A stretch of DNA of 64,000 nucleotides from Synaphobranchus kaupii (GCA_029718625.1 CM056383.1:18500722-18564721); one strand, 5' to 3'. Counted from the stretch's first letter, positions 34,047 through 47,659 are shown. The notes: a model not told the origin generated them from the letters alone. A program made the numbers and translations.

Positions 34047-36753
34047 AGGCTGGTCTTAAGATGAGGAGTGGCCGGGATAATTTTTGGCGTATTGCTATCT
34101 TGAGCCAGCAGAAAGCGTTTGTGCTAAAACCACCACAAACCTGGTCTAAAGTCATGTCGCAGTTGTTCACATTTTATTTTAACGGCACATATAAGTGCGT
34201 CTACATAGGTGTGTGCACAACGCGCGTACACCCTCCTACACACAGGGGTGCGCACAAGCATGACTAAAAATATCAAGATTACAACGTGAAATATTATTGT
34301 GTAGGCTATATCAAAAAATGCATAATAATAAAAGGGTCCATAGGTCAAAGATCACATACCTGTCCCTCAGCGAAATGGAGTGGCGCCTTAAATTGCTTTC
34401 AGCCCACTCCATCAACATCCAGGCGATGTGCGATGGTACGTGTAAGACTATTCACAATTATCCTGGATCAAGCTATGACAGCCTATATTTGCCTGTAGTT
34501 CCTGTAATCGTCTGGGGGGACAATCTTCTGTTACGGGACAATGGCTATCTATTAAAACCTTTGCTGATAACACCTATATCAAGCCTAACGCGCAAATTGT
34601 CATTTACACCTAATGCGTGAATTGTCATTCAATGGAAAACTCGCACACTGCAATAGACGGACATTTCAGTTCTGAAAATGCGCTTCAGATGTCATTACAA
34701 TACAGCTTTTTTCATCTAGGCCTACAGCCTGTAAGTAAATAGAATGGTTTTGACTGAAAAAAGTTCAAAACCTTGTCCAGTGTAGCCTTATGTTTTTCAA
34801 ATAGCCTAGGCTACAGTCCCCGGGATTCGCTGTGCATAAGGTTTTTTCGATAGCCTCCGTAATATTTTTTTAATTACAGTGACCAGGTTATCATCTTATT
34901 AAAACCCTCAGATTTCACCTGTTAATCCACAACTGAACAAAACAATTTTAAAGAGAACTAAGAGTCTAATTAGAAACAAAAACAAATTTGCAGCACATTG
35001 CACAATTAATTCACAGTAAATTTTAATGCCATTCTCTGCATGTGCGCTTTAACTTCATGCAGGAGCAGGTCTGTTTCACCTGCTGTAAATTGCACTTTTC
35101 ACGGTCTTCGGCCTTTCCAAACAAGCAGGCTAATTTGGCGTTTTCTAAGGTGAGGTGGAAGCAATTGGTAGCTTATTCTCAGCTGTTGCAGGCGCTTTTA
35201 ACAAAATTTAACCATACATTTTATAAAATAACAGCACTGTCGGGAATTACCGGGAACCCGTGCCGGTGTTAAACCCTAATGTTAAAGATTATTACTGTGT
35301 ATATCGAAACGCGTCATAATGGTTAGTCCAAATAATATTGATCATACTATTGATCCATATAGACTATGCGCCAAGATCGATAGAGCCCATCATCTGGTTC
35401 CAGTTTGATGACTTTCGATCAAACAGTGTCAGATATATGCACAGCTGAAGATTGCAGTGTTTGTTCAATTGATGTAGCGCCCCCGGAAGGCCAATCTGAC
35501 TCAAAAAATAACTTTTTGGCCCAAAGAACTTTATACTTTAGGCTTCTTTCATATTGGCCCAACTAAGCCCCACCTTAAGGCTCCTGACAGCCTGAGTGGA
35601 CAATTTTTGGCCTGTGGCAGCCATGTTGTTTAACTTAATATAAGCCAATAGAGCCCTTTATCACAAGTGTCTCAAAGTTTTTAGGAGCAGTGGCCATGTA
35701 TATGTTTATCATAGTATAACACCCCATGAGGTGAAACTGTATGAAAAAGAGAGCATAGCCACAGAGTGTATGACTAAACTAACACAAGAAGTGCTGTGAT
35801 AATCAGACAAAGAATTTAGGAGATATGCCTACGTTTGCATGGCGGATTTTGTCACTATGTTTGAGTCTGTGTTGGCCATATTGGTTTATCTTTTTCATAT
35901 TTGGTTCATATTGCAAATTTGCTTTGTTGATGCTGCTAGATGCATGGTCCGATCAACCCAAAATTGGAGGAGAGGGATAATGGCTTGGTCCTCTATAAGT
36001 ACTTCCAGTGACCAAGCCTGCAAAAAGCGTGCAAAGTTTCAACTTGATTAATTGAATGATTGAGGCGTTTGAGGCATTTTTATTTATTTTCCTCTTACAA
36101 TGTCATGTATTGGTGAAAGGGCGCCAAAATTAGTACACTACCTTAACGGCAACCATTGCAAATCTCTACAAAGTTTGTGAAGTAAATGAAAGCCCCAGGG
36201 AACAAAGCCTAAAATCGTTAAAAAGTATGTATGATATCAAACTTGAGTGTGTTCTTAAGCATCCACCAAAGTTTGAATGAAAAGAAATATATAAATATGA
36301 TAAAACACTGCTCAAAAACAGCTGAATTAGCTGATCAGACCTGTATTAGGACGGTCGGGGCGTGGTCGTAATATTCTATTGAGCACGCTTGATTTCTGTC
36401 CAAGAAGACACTCGGCGTCACACACAACAAAAATACAAAATAGCGGAGAGAATCGGGGTTGTACAACCATATGTACAAACCTACCGACACTGAATTTGAC
36501 AGTGTAGAAATTCCACAACCAGATAACCCGCGTTCTTTGGCTTCACAGGTGGTGACGGAATGGTGGGTTTCAACATACTGAGTTTCAATGTAATAATAAA
36601 CCACACTTTTTAACTTTGTTATAACATTTGTTTCGTCCAATAAAGACATGGGTATTGCTGCTAGTTAGCTAGCTAGTTGACGGTGGGTAGCTCGCATGTT
36701 GAATGCCATGGAATTGTTTGGTTGGTTACCCTGTCAACTAAAGTTCCGCTTCA
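34047..36753. other. Non-coding stretch right of gypsy-II
   Basis: Unique-looking AT-rich DNA without recognisable genes. No target duplication for gypsy-II can be confirmed because its 5' end is lost. Phrases such as 'gtggcagccat' near 35610 resemble those at 26531 and 26694, suggesting a shared old repeat. Confidence 0.45.
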
Positions 36754-36761
36754 GTTCTGTG

Positions 36762-36872
36762 TAGGGTTGCCAACCGTCCCTTGAAATAAGGGACGATCCC
36801 TTATCAGTTCAATAAGCCTTATTGAACTGATAAGGGATCGTCCCTTATTTCAAGGGACGGTTGGCAACCCTA
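36762..36872. mobile_element. Perfect-hairpin MITE (111 bp)
   Basis: Two perfectly complementary 55-bp arms (TAGGGTTGCCAACCGTCCC...) are separated by one base. GTTCTGTG (8 bp) is duplicated at 36754-36761 and 36873-36880. The duplication length fits hAT-type insertion; reading it as AGTTCTGTG (9 bp) would fit a Mutator-type element. Lack of any mismatch between the arms implies either recent insertion or arm-to-arm correction. Confidence 0.93.
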
Positions 36873-36880
36873 GTTCTGTG

Positions 36881-39200
36881 CATTAAAAAAATCTACTGCG
36901 CTGTAACCAGCACCGGCGAGCGCAGCGATGAGAAGGCATATGTGACATTAGTAGCTAATGTTAGTGCTACATAACGTTAGCCAAGATACGCCCAACGTTA
37001 GCCAAGATACACGTAACGTTACTGAAAGTAGTAGCTAAATACACTAGCTAAATACACTGTGTTGGCTACTAAAAATAGTAGCTAACACACTGGCCGTGTT
37101 CGAATAAGGCATTAATGCGGGAACGCATTAGATAGTTTTGACAAATGCTGGTGGGAGGGACAAGCGATATCAGCCTTGTGATTGGTTTGGGATTAGTAAC
37201 GTCACCATTCCCACTTACAGTACCGCCAAACTTCAATCCAAAAACGAAAAATTCAGAAAGTAATTATTTCCAATACAAGTATATCCATATTGTATGTCCA
37301 CAAGACCAAATTTAAGCTAATTAGAAGGCAATCACAAATATATGTTCCCTGGGGCTATAAGTAATTGTTTCGGCAGCCCAGTTCTACATAGTTTGAGTAG
37401 CAGGAAAGTGGAGTGACGTCATATGATGCATATTAATAGCCATGTTATTTTGTTTGTCTTTATTGATAAAGACATTGGCCTGTCACCAATGTCTTTATCA
37501 TTACAGTGGCCTAAAATTAAGGACAACGATTTAATTTAATATATTACATTGATTGATACCTTGACCTGAATTGTGATGAATGCCATTATGATAACAATCT
37601 ATGGATTAATGATCATTCATGAAATTATGAAGAATATTTAGTATTTCATTTCTTTATTTTGAATGATATTTTAATGACTATATTTTATTTAATGTTAATT
37701 CAATATTTCTGTTTATGTTTGTTTGAAGTACACTTTTTGGGCTTATAAATGCCATCACTGGTGGATGAAACTGGAACAGCCTATCAGGTCATCTGATTGT
37801 GACTATACAGTAGCTGCTCCCCAAGACTCACAAGAGCCCTGTCGCAGTGCCTCAGTTTCACTGTCCTTTGTACTTAATGCAGTCCTGGGAGTTTTCTGAC
37901 TTCACCCATACTTGGGGAGCACAGGAATAGATAATACATAGATTTTACACCGTTGCTGGCTTCCCACTTCTAGTTTGAATGTGACTATGTTCCATTGGTG
38001 CCTCCACTACTCAAGACACTGTGTGTACAGAAACAGTGCACTCTCTTTGAAAGCACAGGTTGCATGAAACTCTTTCAAATCTAATAATAGCTGCTGGCTA
38101 GTTAATATTTCATTTGATATTTTGTGCTATTTTCCATTTACATAATTACTTCAAGCAAACACTTAAAGCTAAATTTATAACTGGAGTAAACTTATGTATT
38201 CACAAATCCTGTAATTATTAGCAGCTTCTAAAGCTTTTTTTTTTTTAAATTCCCCATTAAGCCTTAACCTATTGAGATTAGGATATCAACATGGTTTTCT
38301 ATAAACATCTCAGGCTGCAATGGTTTGTAAGGGTGTAGAATGACAAGAGCATTACTAGGCAGTAAACACACAATTAAGTTATATTTTATATTTGATCTTT
38401 AGTGTCCTCCAGCAATCTCACAGTGGTTAAAACCTCCACAGTATTTCGTAGTTTTCAAAAATCACCCTCTTCCTATCACATACCCACTATGCTTTGCAGT
38501 AGAATTCTGAGCGAAAACCCAATGGATAGGTGAGAAAACACTCTTCAGTGTTAAAATCTGTAGGTGTAAGTTTCATTGCCTTTCTCATCCCTCATGCCTT
38601 TCCTGTGCTTGAGTATTGTGTCTTTGTTTTGGGAGCAGGGGAGACCCAGGAATAACCCTGTCAGGTCCAGTTCACTAGCCCAGTGGAGAATGAAAGACTT
38701 CTGATCTGGCAAATTGATTGACTGCAGGGAAAAGTTGAACCTGGGAAGCCTAGCTCTCCTCACAAGCAATAAAGCTTTGCTCTTTCAAAGCTTACCCTGG
38801 AGACTAGTATGTGTATGGAATCAATGAAAAGGCTGTTGAGTATAGGATGCATAAAGATGTGTTCGTACACACTACAAAGGCCAAGAAATGGCATTTGTAC
38901 AGCACTCAAAATAAAATTATATAAGAATGACACAGGAGTATCTGTTGTCCAGACCACTGTATTACATTGTGCATCTGTAACGGCATTGAGCTCTGCATAA
39001 ACTAAAATGCAAAAGTAAAAAAGAAAGTCAAATGGATGTAATCATTGTGACTACTGATTGATTATTTTAGTTGTTGGCATTAGGTCAAATATGACTACAT
39101 CATAAACCTTACACCTGACACTATGGGCATTATAATGCACTATGACACAATAGGCATGTCTATTCTAATAAATAAAATATCACGTTTATTCACCATACTA
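36881..39200. other. Non-coding stretch with a hairpin
   Basis: No genes recognised. It includes GTTAGC-rich DNA (36950-37080), a hairpin at 37464-37500, and AT-rich unique DNA to the LINE remnant. Confidence 0.45.
37464..37500. repeat. Perfect 15-bp stem-loop
   Basis: TGATAAAGACATTGG, a 7-nt loop, then CCAATGTCTTTATCA. Confidence 0.9.
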
Positions 39201-39208
39201 CCATTACA

Positions 39209-40870
39209 GATCCTGAAGGCCGATTATAACAAATATCTCAATCAATAACAACTCAATAACCAGTGCAAACATTTATGGCCCATCCTTTTCCCATACCTAT
39301 TTTACGTCTCTCTCTAACTTTTCCATCTCTCCAATTATAATCGGAGGTGACTTTAATACAGTCACTGATCCATCATTAGACAAATTGAGCAATTCAGGCA
39401 GCACACAAAACCACTCATTCACCACTCATACTCCAGCATTGACTTCTTCTTAACTAGCAACTCAATTATATAAAAAAAATTATATCATACTCTGCATATA
39501 AGAAAAAGTAAGACAATGAATATGTGTCCGATTTGGAACAGAAAATGTAAAATTTTGAGAACATCAGTACGACTAAACCCACTGAACAAATCCAGAATTA
39601 ATTAAGAAAATACACATTTCAACTGAATTAATTTACGAACTTCATTCTTTCTACAGAGACATGAAAACATGAAGACAAATATAGTAACAAATCTGGAAAT
39701 ACCTGACAACTCAATTTAAATGAAACAAAGACAAATAAATAATTCCAGTTATCAAGGACTAAGCAGTGAAGACCTTGCAGACTCCTGAGAAGATACATAA
39801 CACCTTTCAAATATTTCCTGCTAATTTGTATTCATCCGAACACGACATCAGCTTAGAAGAAATTCAAAACTTTCTTAATAATGTAGATCTGCCACAACTA
39901 AGTGAAGAACAAGGACATGCACTGGAGACACCGATAACACCAAACTTGATGGCTTCCCTGCTGAGTTCTACAAACATTTTTGGACTACCCTAACACGACT
40001 CCTTAACAGATTCACAGCTTAACAGAATTCCAGACTCCCTACAGATATGTATACTACAATATATTGCTCCTTTTGAAACCTAGCAAAGACTCCATCTTAA
40101 CGTCTAGCTACTGCCCACTATCGCCCATTAACACAGACATGAAAATTATCAGTGATGCTTTAGCTGCTAGAATCGAAACAGTCACCCCATTTATAATTCA
40201 TCCAGATCAAACCAGTTTCATTAAAGGTAGGCACTCATCCAAAAATATGCAAAGACTATTCAAGTTAATGCATTACTCATCTCTGTAAAAATCAGAATAG
40301 TCTCTTTAGATGCAGAAAAGGCTTTTGATACAGTCAACTGGAAATTTTTATTTGGCGCTTTACAGAAAATGCAGATTTATGATTAGCAACACTAACATAC
40401 ATCTCATTCAGTATAAGGTAATTCAAGAGTACACTTCACTGGGCAAAACATGTTTAAAATGGGATTTACAGGTTCAGAAATCTGTTCACAATGCACACAA
40501 AACACTCAGGATAACTACCTTCATGCCATCTGGCACTGCACACCCATAAAACTCTTCTGGCGAGAAACCACTGACAAAATATTGCTCCTCTTGGGTTACC
40601 CTATCCCTCTATCCCCATCACTCTGTTTACTAGGAGACAGACCTACAATCAATGTAACTAAGGAAACCACACTTCTCATGGCTTTAACTATCGCCAAGAA
40701 AACTATCATCATGGAACTGGAAGTCAAGAAACACCATAAATCTCCCACTGATGGACTACATCTCAATGGAAAAACTGTCTGCCTCCATAAAAAACGAAAG
40801 TGCTGAAGTTGGCCCAACTACGACACCACCGATCAACTCCCTACATTGTGAGGATTTATTTATTATTCTG
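39209..40870 (+). pseudogene. Decayed L1/Tx1-type LINE
   Basis: Fragments of a non-LTR retrotransposon ORF2 in order on the plus strand. The endonuclease part is at 39209-39430 (DPEGR; IIIGGDFNTVTDPSLDK, the GGDFN motif). Linker remnants are at 39766-39993. Reverse transcriptase is at 40064-40330 (TDMKIISDALAARIE, HPDQTSFIKGRHSSKNM, VSLDAEKAFDTVNWKF). A C-terminal Cys/His region is at 40450-40806 (CSQCTQNTQDNYLHAIWHC). Many stops and frameshifts are present, and most of the RT palm after DAEKAFD is deleted. Motif order and IKGRHSS/DAEKAFD wording fit fish L1 and Tx1 elements. Confidence 0.85.
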
Positions 40871-40949
40871 ACTGACCACCAAACAGATTAAATGCACATA
40901 CCCACATGCACACTCATACACTTCTTTTATTGTATGTCTCACAAATCTC

Positions 40950-40989
40950 ACAGCACGCACACACACGCATGCACAGACATGCATGCACA

Positions 40990-41045
<56 letters not shown>

Positions 41046-41082
41046 CACACACACAAAACCACCCCCCCCCCCCCCCCCCCGC
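40950..41082. repeat. Compound microsatellite (ACGC)n(AC)n(C)n
   Basis: Degenerate CA/GCA units, about 12 ACGC units, about 11 AC units, 'aaaacca', then about 18-20 C. Apparent His/Thr- and Cys/Val-rich proteins here are translations of the repeat. Confidence 0.95.
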
Positions 41083-41295
41083 AGATATCTCTGCTCAACT
41101 TGCTGTCATTATAGGGTATCATTGATATTATTATATTATATTATGTATGTTTTTTTATTATAAATCTCATATCCTCCTTAACAAATAACTACTGCTGCTC
41201 CTTATGCAAGATCGCCCTGTCTCCTCATTAATCTTTGTCAAGTCTACCTCTATCCATGTCTGTCTATTTCTCTTCCTTCTGGTTGTTGAGTCCAT

Positions 41296-42267
41296 GGGCT
41301 CTATTTTAATAAACCAAACGCAATGGTGAACGCAAGAGTAATCGCTTGGCGGTATCGCTCTGAGGGCGTATCAGCGAGAAATTTGGTAATTTCATGACGG
41401 CAATCTTGGCGCATCTGATGGCGGTATTGCTAAAAGGCTGGGTTTAAATGTCCAAGGTGTGTCTCTATGGTAGCCAATCAAATAGTTGTTCTCATGCTTT
41501 AAAAAAAAGCCAGTTGGAACGCAATCGCTCCATGCAATTTCATAATGAGCAACCCAAACGCACTGGACCGTCAACGACAAGAGCGATTTTCCGCACAGGA
41601 ATCAGACATACTTGTAACAGAAGTACAGGCTAGGACTAGTAATTTATGGATCACAATCCACACCACCTCGTCTCCCAGAAGTTCAGAAGGCATGGGAGGA
41701 GGTGGTGAATGCATTAATTAGCCTACATGAGGTGATGTAGGCATAATTATGATTCAAATGGTAGGCTTATGATTCAACTGTGTCAATGTGTAATTTATAT
41801 ATTATAGGCTATTGGCCTACATGATCGCAAGTTTCTTGTAAGCTGTCCTGTTTTATTCTAGTAGTTTAAATTAAAATTAATTAATTAATAATAATTATAG
41901 GCTATTTGTTCATTAAATGGAAGTGTAATGTTGGCATCACCTATAGACACTACATAGAACTACATGACTAACAAGTTGTCAAATTGCCAGAGTCTATTGC
42001 GTTGCCGCTAAGAGGTGGTTCCAGCGGATCATAACACAATGGGTTTTCGTTGGTTCAAATTGTCACTGAGCCGAAAGTATTTTAACACGCCCCAGACAGC
42101 GCCACCCATCCCACTGCAGCGCAAGCGAAAGGATGTTATGTTGAGAATTTGTTGATCCTAGCGGTATTGCTGAGAAACGCCATAGCGCCAGTTTTAAGAC
42201 GTTGATGCTGTCAACAAGCTTGCGTTTGACTATACCGTCCCCTTGCGCTGGTTTGAAAATAGAGCCC
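41296..42267. mobile_element. Terminal-inverted-repeat DNA element (972 bp)
   Basis: Ends GGGCTCTATTTTAATAAACC and, inverted, GGGCTCTATTTTCAAACC. CAT lies on both sides (41293-41295 and 42268-42270). 'aacgcaa'/'ttgcgtt' and 'gcggtatcgc'/'gcggtattgc' words recur inverted near the ends. A 3-bp duplication suits PIF/Harbinger elements, although their usual target is TWA. No transposase is seen. The middle is AT-rich. Confidence 0.75.
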
Positions 42268-42273
42268 CATGTC

Positions 42274-42867
42274 TGTAACATCCGCCGTTTCCCTCCAGTC
42301 CACCTCCCTTTTGTGTCCTTTGTATTCCCATTCCTTATGTTTCATGTCATGTTTTTCAGTTCACCCTGTTCATCTCTGTTCTGTGTTCGCTGCAGGCTGG
42401 GTATGTTCCTTCTAGTTCCTTGTTTTTCCCCTTCATTTGTCAGCCTATCTCTCTCCTACTCTCTCACATTCCTTACTCCTTTCAGTTATTCAATTAGTTC
42501 CTTCACCTGTTCCCTTCACTATTTAGTTTCCCCTCTCATGCCGTTTTGTTGCCAGTTCGTTTTCTCTACTCCGTTTGAGATCTCTCCCGGCCATTCTGAT
42601 TATTATTCCTGTTTGTCTCGTAACCTGTTTTGCTCTGTTCCTTCACCCAGCCCGTCCAGCCTGCCTCCTGCCTGCCTCTACCAGCCCTGACTCCTCTCCT
42701 GCCCCGCTTTAGTTTGCCAACCCCGTATCCTGCCTTCCTCCCTTTATTTGCCCTTTGCCTGCATTTGCTTGCCTTGCCTTAAATAAATATTCTCCCTTGT
42801 GGAGAACTAGAATAGAGTCTGTCTCAGAGTCTTGCATTTGGGTCCAGTCCTGTACACTGCCGTAGCA
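42274..42867 (+). mobile_element. Solo LTR, chromovirus-like (594 bp)
   Basis: TGTAACATCCGCC ... GCCGTAGCA, with ATGTC duplicated at 42269-42273 and 42868-42872. AATAAA at about 42781 is followed by 'cttgcatttgggtccagtcc', the same phrase as at the end of the gypsy-II 3' LTR. The insertion lies within a few bases of the right end of the 41296-42267 element. Confidence 0.93.
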
Positions 42868-42872
42868 ATGTC

Positions 42873-43168
42873 CTCCATATCAGTCTATGTCTGTCTGCCC
42901 TGGTTTTTTTTTTTTACTTTAACTGTTTTTGCTATTGTTTTTGTTGTTGTTGTTATATCCCTCCCTCAGAGAGGCTTCATCATAATTTTTATTTTCAAAA
43001 TTACAATTATGAAAAAATTACAATAAAAATAAGAGAGGGGGTGGTGTCAGAAAGAACGGAAAATGAAAATTTAGCCATTTTTTGATTGATATTGAGCCTT
43101 ATGATCCATTATGTATGTAACATATAACATACTTCATTGACTACATTATTACACAGTGTGAATGTATT
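42873..43168. other. Short spacer between two solo LTRs
   Basis: AT-rich DNA with no feature recognised. Confidence 0.5.
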
Positions 43169-44299
43169 TGTCACGATTCTTCCTGTCATGTCACATTTTA
43201 TTTTATTTTATTGTCTTAGCTAGATTGCTTGTAAATGTCACGTATTATGTTTAGTCTAGTCACGCCACGTTTTATGTTTAATTCTTGTTACGTTTCATGT
43301 CACGTCACGTTATGTCATGTCACGTTTCTTGTTTGATTATTGTTACGATTTATTTTCTAGTCTTGTCATGTCACGTTTTATATTTGATTCATGTTACGTT
43401 TCCCGTTCATTGTTTAGCATACACATTTCCGTGTTTTTCTGCAGCCTTGCGTTCATGCTGTTTCTCTATCTCTCTTGCTGTCGCTCACGCTTCCCTAATT
43501 GTTTCATTCTCCCGTGTCTAGTTTACTAATCTACTAACGTTAGATCAGGACTGGGTAATAGTAACTCTCTAACCATGTGTTCATGTTTACCTTACGTTTC
43601 TTGTGCATGTCATTTACTAATTTACTAACGCTAGGTCAGGATAGGTTTATTACTAACGAGTACTAATTATCTTGTTACCTTGTCAGCCTTCCACACCTGA
43701 TTTCCATTCCCATGCTGCTCTCAAGCTAAGTGTCTGCACCTGTCTACACCTGCATTTAAGCTCAGTGTTCATGTCTTGTGTTCGCGAAATTGTTGCCTCC
43801 TGTTTGTCAGTGCACTTTTGAGCATTTTTTCCAAGCCTGCCTTTTTGTTACAATCCAAGCCTGTTATTGACCATTGTTACTGACCATTGTTACTGACCAT
43901 TGTTACTGACCATTGTTACTGACCTCTGTTTTGTTTACCACTCCCTGCCTGTACCATGAGTTTTTGCCTGCTGTCTTTTGTACTTTTGCCCCGCGGAGCG
44001 GACTTCGGTCTTGACTCTTGCATTGCCTTCGACCTCGAGCCTGCCTACCGTCTGCCTGTACTTCTGCCCCGCTGACAGCTACTCTGGTTACTGGACTTTT
44101 GCATGGTGTACCGATTCCGAGACTGCCTTCTCCCTCGGTACTGTACATTGGTTTTGGCTGGATTTGTTGTGTATGAACTTTGCTTGCTTTTTGACCACGC
44201 TCATTGGACATTCCTCATTAAAAGCCCTCACGGGACTTTATCTGCAACCACTGCTTCTGAGTCGTGCATTTCGGGTCCTACCCTCACGCATCCGTCTCA
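43169..44299 (+). mobile_element. Solo LTR (1131 bp)
   Basis: TGTCACGATTCTTCC ... CATCCGTCTCA, with GTATT duplicated at 43164-43168 and 44300-44304. A TATA-like ATTTAAG (about 43754), an ATTAAA polyadenylation-like signal (about 44217) and 'gagtcgtgcatttcgggtcc' near the end give plus orientation and a gypsy/chromovirus-like character. It contains a 14-bp tandem repeat (TTGTTACTGACCAT, about 43862-43925) and CAYGTCACG-type repeats at 43186-43390. Confidence 0.93.
43862..43925. repeat. 14-bp tandem repeat in the solo LTR
   Basis: About 4.5 units of TTGTTACTGACCAT, the first with one mismatch. Confidence 0.95.
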
Positions 44300-44304
44300 G
44301 TATT

Positions 44305-47300
44305 TATAATATCATTACAGATATATTCTTCACAGAACGTTTCACAATTTTGTTCTGAATATTGGTTATGATATTTGATAACAGTAATCTGCATGAATTT
44401 TACTGATGCCTATAGGTTTGCACATAACTAAGTGATAAATGGATATTAGAATGAGTGCATGTTATTTGAACATAATATTGGTCATATTTTCCTTTGCATA
44501 GCTAACTTATCTGAGAGCTGTCATAAAAAGAAAAATATGTAAAAGTAGGCTATGATTGACCGTCTGGTATCATACCAGACACATTAGATGGATTAATTGA
44601 TGGACAGTGTCTGGATCATATTCGCTTTGACGGAGAGACGATTTGTGTCAGCACAGCTTCTCCAAAATTATTAAGTTGAAGACGTTGCATATAGGCTATT
44701 GTGTTCAACCACCATAGGCTACATGACTTTATTAGGAAAATCGTTAAAAAAAGATTGGATTTTTAAATCTTTTTTTTTTTTCAGTAAATCCAACGATTTA
44801 TTTGTTTACCTAATATTATTGCGTGCAACCACTGTCCAGCGATTATTTCTTTTGACTGTGTGATGGGTTTTTCCCAAGTCATCAATAGAAGCTATGATCA
44901 TTTTATCAGTGCAGTGTATTAATACGTTCACTGCATGCCTATACCCCTTCACGCAAGAGCAACTACGATGCACAAAGGCAGGATTTTCCAAAAGGCAAAT
45001 GCGGTTATTAAAGGCACTGTCACTGACACGTTGAAAACGCATATCCCCACAAACATTTTTTTAGTAGATACCTGCCAATCCGGGGGGCAGGTACAAGAAA
45101 CAGGTCATTTGAATATGCGCTGTACCACCCACATTTTGAGATAAGCACCTGCGTAACACAAGTTAGAATACGGCTCGCGTAAATTCCGCGCAGGAGAGGC
45201 ACTTAAGCGCATGACTTAAGTTGGCCATCTCTGAATCCGGCCCTTATACTTTGACTTGGCTTTTTTTCTGAGTTATACTGTACCAGGTTTTAAAATATTT
45301 TTTTTGTTTTGTTCGGCACAACTCTGTCAGCATGACATATGGTAAGACACTGCCGTTATGTTTATTGGGCCTAATGAATCAGTGGATATAAAAATGCAGG
45401 TGAAGGAACTCTGCATTAATCTTACTTAAATAGCTGTGCTGAAGCCCTGATTGGCAGTTCCTCTATAATTTACTTTCAAATGAGTGGTGAGGTGTTGGGA
45501 AAAGCAGAAAAAAGTTTCCAACAGAATTAACACAATTTTCTTTGTGATCGCACTGAACACATACACATTCAAGAAAGACTAAATACTAAAAAAAGCTAGA
45601 GAATAGGATTGCAAAAAATAACATACAGTAAAACCCACTGAAACATTGTATATGTACAGCACACAATGCAATACACACAGTAAGGGATGAATCAAAGGTC
45701 AATATAATATAATGATTAAGGAACTTGGCTTGTACCTCAGAAGCTGCAGGTTCAGTTTCTAGGTGGGGCACTGCCATTGTACCCTTTACAGATTTTCTTA
45801 ACGTGAATTGTTCCAGTAAATATCCCGTATAAACGGATAAACGGATGGTATGTAAAAAAAGTAAGCTGTGTAAGTTGTTCTGGGTAAGAGTCCCTACTGA
45901 ACACAGCCAAGCATTGGAGGAGAAGGCTGGCAGAATGCACAGCTGCACAGACTCAGAACCAGCAAAGCAAAGATCTGTAATTGATCCTTCTCCCTTAAAT
46001 GCATGTGTGCTTCAGCCTCAGATAGGATGTGCCAACACAGTCTTTTCCAATGATCTCTGTCTCAGTCATGTCCCCATTTCCCAATTAAGGTGGAGCTTCG
46101 ATGATGGTTCTTAAGATGCAACAATTAAGATAATATTTACAAATATTATACCATGTACTGTGTAATGCAGCACTCACTCTTGGCCTACAATTTAACATAC
46201 ACATTTATTAAATTACAGCATATGTGATGGTTGAGCAACCATGATGATGTGGCCCAGGTCTCACCAAAATCCATGCTCAATACATACCTTGAAATTTAAT
46301 GTTATTCAAATTTTCACCAATCTGCACAAGTGCTTTTTAAAATCAGCATCTAGAGTTGAAGTATTGCAAATGCTTTGCTAATATCATCACATACTGTGCT
46401 CCTTAATATGGTCTGTTACATATTGAGTCATTAATAGCTATAAGTAGCTATCACAGCTACACCTGTGAATCTCATATGCACATATGGTAGCCATATACAC
46501 AGACCAAAAAGCCATTAACATGTATATCATGTGCCAAGATAGCCATCAGGAGTCCTATCACCTTTTGAAAAGGTGTCTACTTCAAAAACTCTTGCTGTAT
46601 TATTTTTTATTCTGCTGTGCTTCCTTGAGTCTGCACCTGCATATTTTTACTTTTGATAGAAACAATGCAATCTGTTGCCGTAGCCTGACAACTACAGCAC
46701 CTTGGATGATGTGGTGAGTAGTGATGTGGGGATAATTGCTGGTTTTAAAAGATTGGGTGTCTTTTTCGCAGCGGTGCTGTCTGCCGGCACTATCTGCTCG
46801 GCTGGTCTGGTCATTGAAAATGTGTGTCGGAGCTTGTGAACAGATGTGCACCTTTCCTGAGCCCTGCGTCGTCTGCACTCTGCAAATTCAACAGAGACGA
46901 GCGCCCACCAATGTCTTAACTCTTGGTCCTGAAGACAACTTCTCATGTGCCGAGAAACTTTTCATGGACACTTCAGACGTCATCAACGTCAGAAAACCAA
47001 CACATGAGGAGGAGGCTTTAAATAGTTTTGCGCTGGCCATACGGTACAACTAACCAGCTAGCTAGGCGGCAACAGTCCTGGAATAAAAATGATTGCCCAT
47101 CTTAAAAATAAACAAATGTCTGTTTTCTCAATTCACTTCAGCTGATTCATTTGTTTATCCTTACAAAATTACTTTAGCCAATTAGATTTGGTCTAAGTCA
47201 TGCCAACAGATGCTTTACTGTATTATATTTGGTGTGTGCGTGTGTGTGTCAGATGAAGGAAAGAAGCATTTCAATCAACTGCACATGCATCATTTTGTTG

Positions 47301-47650
47301 CTCAGCGCACCGTTACACTGACAAAAATTTAAAAAACTAACATTGTCCTTAATATTGGGGAGGAGTGTGAGCCAAAAGTAGTAATTAAAGGGTAATCAAA
47401 CACCTCCCCACCCCTTCACTACGAGCCCGTATTTATATTTATATACAGTATGTCAATTTGCTTTACTTTCAGCTGGACAATTGAGCTCCCTGAGTATACA
47501 ATCCACAAGTAGGCCTACTTAAATTGCAAAAATTACTATCAACTGTCAAAAGATTTAGAAGAAAAGTGATTAGTCGATTAGATAATGTGTGGTTCATATA
47601 ACATTGTGTAACATAGTGGACAACCATATCTAATCTATGAGATTAATCTA
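44305..47650. other. Non-coding stretch
   Basis: No recognised gene. It contains a 9-bp perfect stem (GTCTGGTAT, one-base loop, ATACCAGAC) at 44562-44580 and a GC-richer patch at 45040-45250 ending 'ctctgaatccggccc', which looks like one end of a DNA element whose other end I cannot find. Open frames at 45586-46114 and 46600-47053 have no known domain. Confidence 0.45.
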
Positions 47651-47659
47651 ATAAATAAT

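Noticed and set aside
42202..42690. A 162-codon open frame
   Set aside because: It lies almost wholly in a solo LTR and is pyrimidine-rich low-complexity translation.
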